A DNA stretch of 8,137 bases from Chloroflexota bacterium (GTDB lineage: Bacteria; Chloroflexota; Limnocylindria; Limnocylindrales; CSP1-4): positions 1 through 8,137 of the forward strand of contig JAJYGO010000197.1 of NCBI GenBank assembly GCA_021785115.1, in the 5' to 3' direction. Of this stretch, positions 7,386 to 8,137 are shown in pieces. The notes under the pieces are model-generated. The model made no database searches. It was not told where the DNA came from and saw only the letters and a program-made list of their open reading frames with translations. The translations under genes and the position numbers were made by a program. Every line of letters starts with the position of its first letter. The first letter of the stretch is position 1.

Positions 7386-7655
7386 ATGGCGATGGTTCGC
7401 GTCGCACCGGTCCAGGTCCAGGTGCGCACCGATCGGTTCAACGGCCTGCCCCGGGAGATCACCTGGGGCGAGGAGCGCATCCCGGTCACCCGGCTCGTGG
7501 CCGTCCGGGACGAGCAGCGGGCCTACCCGGTGATCACCGGGCCGCGCACCCTGTTCGAGGTGGACACGCCCACCCTCCGCCTAGCCCTCACCTTCGCCCA
7601 CCGCTCGCGCCGCTGGACGATCGAGGCGCTGGACGGGCTGGGACGGGCGGCATAG
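7386..7655 (+). CDS. Small SOS-regulated protein of unknown function, 89 aa (possibly DUF6504-like)
   Basis: The ATG at 7386 is chosen because AAGGAG (7372-7377) lies eight bases upstream. An ATG at 7392 is possible, and a TTG at 7305 would put the start inside the operator region. The product is small and soluble, with no membrane span or signal peptide. It has 14 Arg, no Lys and no Cys. Alternating hydrophobic stretches suggest a beta-rich fold: VQVQV (9-13), EITWGEERIPVTRLVAV (24-40), LFEVD (56-60), LRLALTF (64-70) and a closing RRWTIEAL (75-82). The layout, with a Trp in the first hairpin and a W-x-[IL] strand near the end, recalls DUF6504 proteins found near translesion-polymerase genes in actinobacteria. 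That is recall, not a search. Two SOS boxes on its promoter and its place directly after dinB suggest a role in the DNA-damage response, perhaps as a polymerase accessory factor. No catalytic motif is visible. Confidence 0.8.
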   Translation: MAMVRVAPVQVQVRTDRFNGLPREITWGEERIPVTRLVAVRDEQRAYPVITGPRTLFEVDTPTLRLALTFAHRSRRWTIEALDGLGRAA

Positions 7656-7675
7656 GCCGCGAGCGCACCACACGC

Positions 7676-7705
7676 GGGGGCCGAGACTCCTCCTCGCGGG
7701 CCCCC
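7676..7705 (+). terminator. GC-rich hairpin 1 after the 89-aa gene
   Basis: GGGGGCC at 7676-7682 and GGCCCCC at 7699-7705 form a perfect 7-bp stem with a 16-base loop, starting 20 bases after the stop codon. No T-tract follows. It may act with the stronger hairpin at 7715-7745. Confidence 0.4.
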
Positions 7706-7714
7706 CAGCCGACT

Positions 7715-7745
7715 GCGGGGCGGGCGCCAGCAGCGCTCGCCCCGC
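7715..7745 (+). terminator. Strong GC-rich hairpin 2, likely transcription terminator lacking a U-tract
   Basis: GCGGGGCG and CGCCCCGC form 8 bp. A G-U pair (7723 with 7737) and GCGC with GCGC extend this inward to a 13-bp stem with a 5-base loop (CAGCA). Bases 7713-7714 and 7746-7747 could add two more pairs. It lies 60 bases past the stop of the 89-aa gene and before the next promoter. There is no T-run, so it would be an atypical intrinsic terminator, or a processing or stability element. Confidence 0.5.
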
Positions 7746-7825
7746 GGGCCAACCGACCGACGCCCACGGCTGCCGTCGAGACCGCCCCCGGCCGAATGGC
7801 CCGATGCGCTCGGTGGTCGGCTCCC

Positions 7826-7831
7826 TACAAT
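7826..7831 (+). promoter_or_regulatory. TACAAT -10 element placed for a leaderless transcript
   Basis: TACAAT differs from the TATAAT consensus at one base and ends six bases before the GTG at 7838. Transcription from it would begin at or within a base of the start codon. No recognisable -35 hexamer sits 16-18 bases upstream, and there is no Shine-Dalgarno sequence before the GTG, which fits leaderless translation. Confidence 0.55.
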
Positions 7832-7837
7832 CGGCAC

Positions 7838-8137
7838 GTGGATACGAACGCGCGCTTCCGGGACCAGACGGTCGACCAGTTCATCTCAGCCCTGGCCTCG
7901 GGCGAGCCCACGCCGGGCGGCGGGGCGGCGGCGGCCATCGCCGGCAGCCTCGGCGGGGCGCTCGTCGCGATGGTCGCCTCGCTGTCTGCGGGCCGGCCCA
8001 AGTACGCGGACCACCAGGCCCTCCTCGAGGAGGCCAGGGCGGCCGGCCTGCGGCTCGCCGACCGACTGCTCGACCTCGCCGACGAGGACGCGGCCGCGTT
8101 CGACGGCTTCGGCGTGGCGATGAAGCTGCCCCGCGAG
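7838..8137 (+). CDS. Cyclodeaminase/cyclohydrolase family protein (FTCD_C type), 3' truncated by window
   Basis: One hundred codons are visible from GTG at 7838 to the window edge; family members are usually about 200 residues, so roughly half is missing. The N-terminus reads DQTVDQFISALASGEPTPGG, with the hallmark PTPGGGAAAAIAGSLGGALV (25-44) followed by MVASLSAGRPKYADH (45-59). It then has a helical, Leu/Ala/Asp/Glu-rich stretch with ADEDAAAFDGF (81-91). This matches the all-helical FTCD C-terminal domain family, which includes formimidoyltetrahydrofolate cyclodeaminase and stand-alone methenyltetrahydrofolate cyclohydrolase (FchA). The likely role is one-carbon/folate metabolism in the cytoplasm. 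Which of the two reactions applies cannot be decided here. The start fits the bacterial family N-terminus and the TACAAT element just upstream. Confidence 0.88.
   Translation, partial: MDTNARFRDQTVDQFISALASGEPTPGGGAAAAIAGSLGGALVAMVASLSAGRPKYADHQALLEEARAAGLRLADRLLDLADEDAAAFDGFGVAMKLPRE

Noticed and set aside
1..8137. Possible mobile element, CRISPR array or prophage boundary
   Set aside because: No transposase, integrase, repeat array, tRNA or target-site duplication was seen, and composition looks uniform along the window.

Overview
The window is GC-rich DNA (roughly 70 % by eye) that is densely coded, with GTG starts common. It most resembles a bacterial chromosome, probably Chloroflexota or a related high-GC lineage. 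That placement is an inference from three things: an Agl23-type (TIGR03663-like) membrane protein, which I associate mainly with archaea and Chloroflexota; Gram-positive-type LexA boxes; and an apparently leaderless gene. No phage, transposon, CRISPR, tRNA or rRNA sequence was recognised.

Layout. (1) Positions 2-1801 (+) hold the 3' part of a polytopic membrane protein of GT-C glycosyltransferase type. It overlaps by 4 bases (GTGA) the next gene, 1798-3537 (+), an Agl23-like GT-C protein. (2) Convergent to these, 3610-5784 (-) encodes a second large GT-C-type membrane protein. It shares motif order with the first, so two distant paralogs flank the Agl23-like gene. Together they look like a surface-glycan or lipid-linked-sugar locus. 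(3) A 195-base divergent spacer separates it from dinB (5980-7278, +), a complete Y-family DNA polymerase IV. (4) Immediately after dinB, overlapping its stop codon, lies a promoter (TTGACA -35) with two SOS boxes of the form CGAAC-N4-GTTCG, centred 32 bp apart. This promoter precedes a small uncharacterised gene (7386-7655, 89 aa). (5) Two GC-rich hairpins follow. Then a TACAAT -10 element sits six bases before the GTG of a cyclodeaminase/cyclohydrolase family gene (7838 onward) that runs off the window.

The most notable element is the LexA-type control region aimed at the 89-aa protein rather than at dinB. It suggests a small, strongly SOS-regulated accessory protein next to a translesion polymerase. 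The protein has a layout reminiscent of the DUF6504 family, but that is recall only. The glycan genes and the DNA-repair genes are functionally separate neighbourhoods that meet at the divergent spacer 5785-5979.
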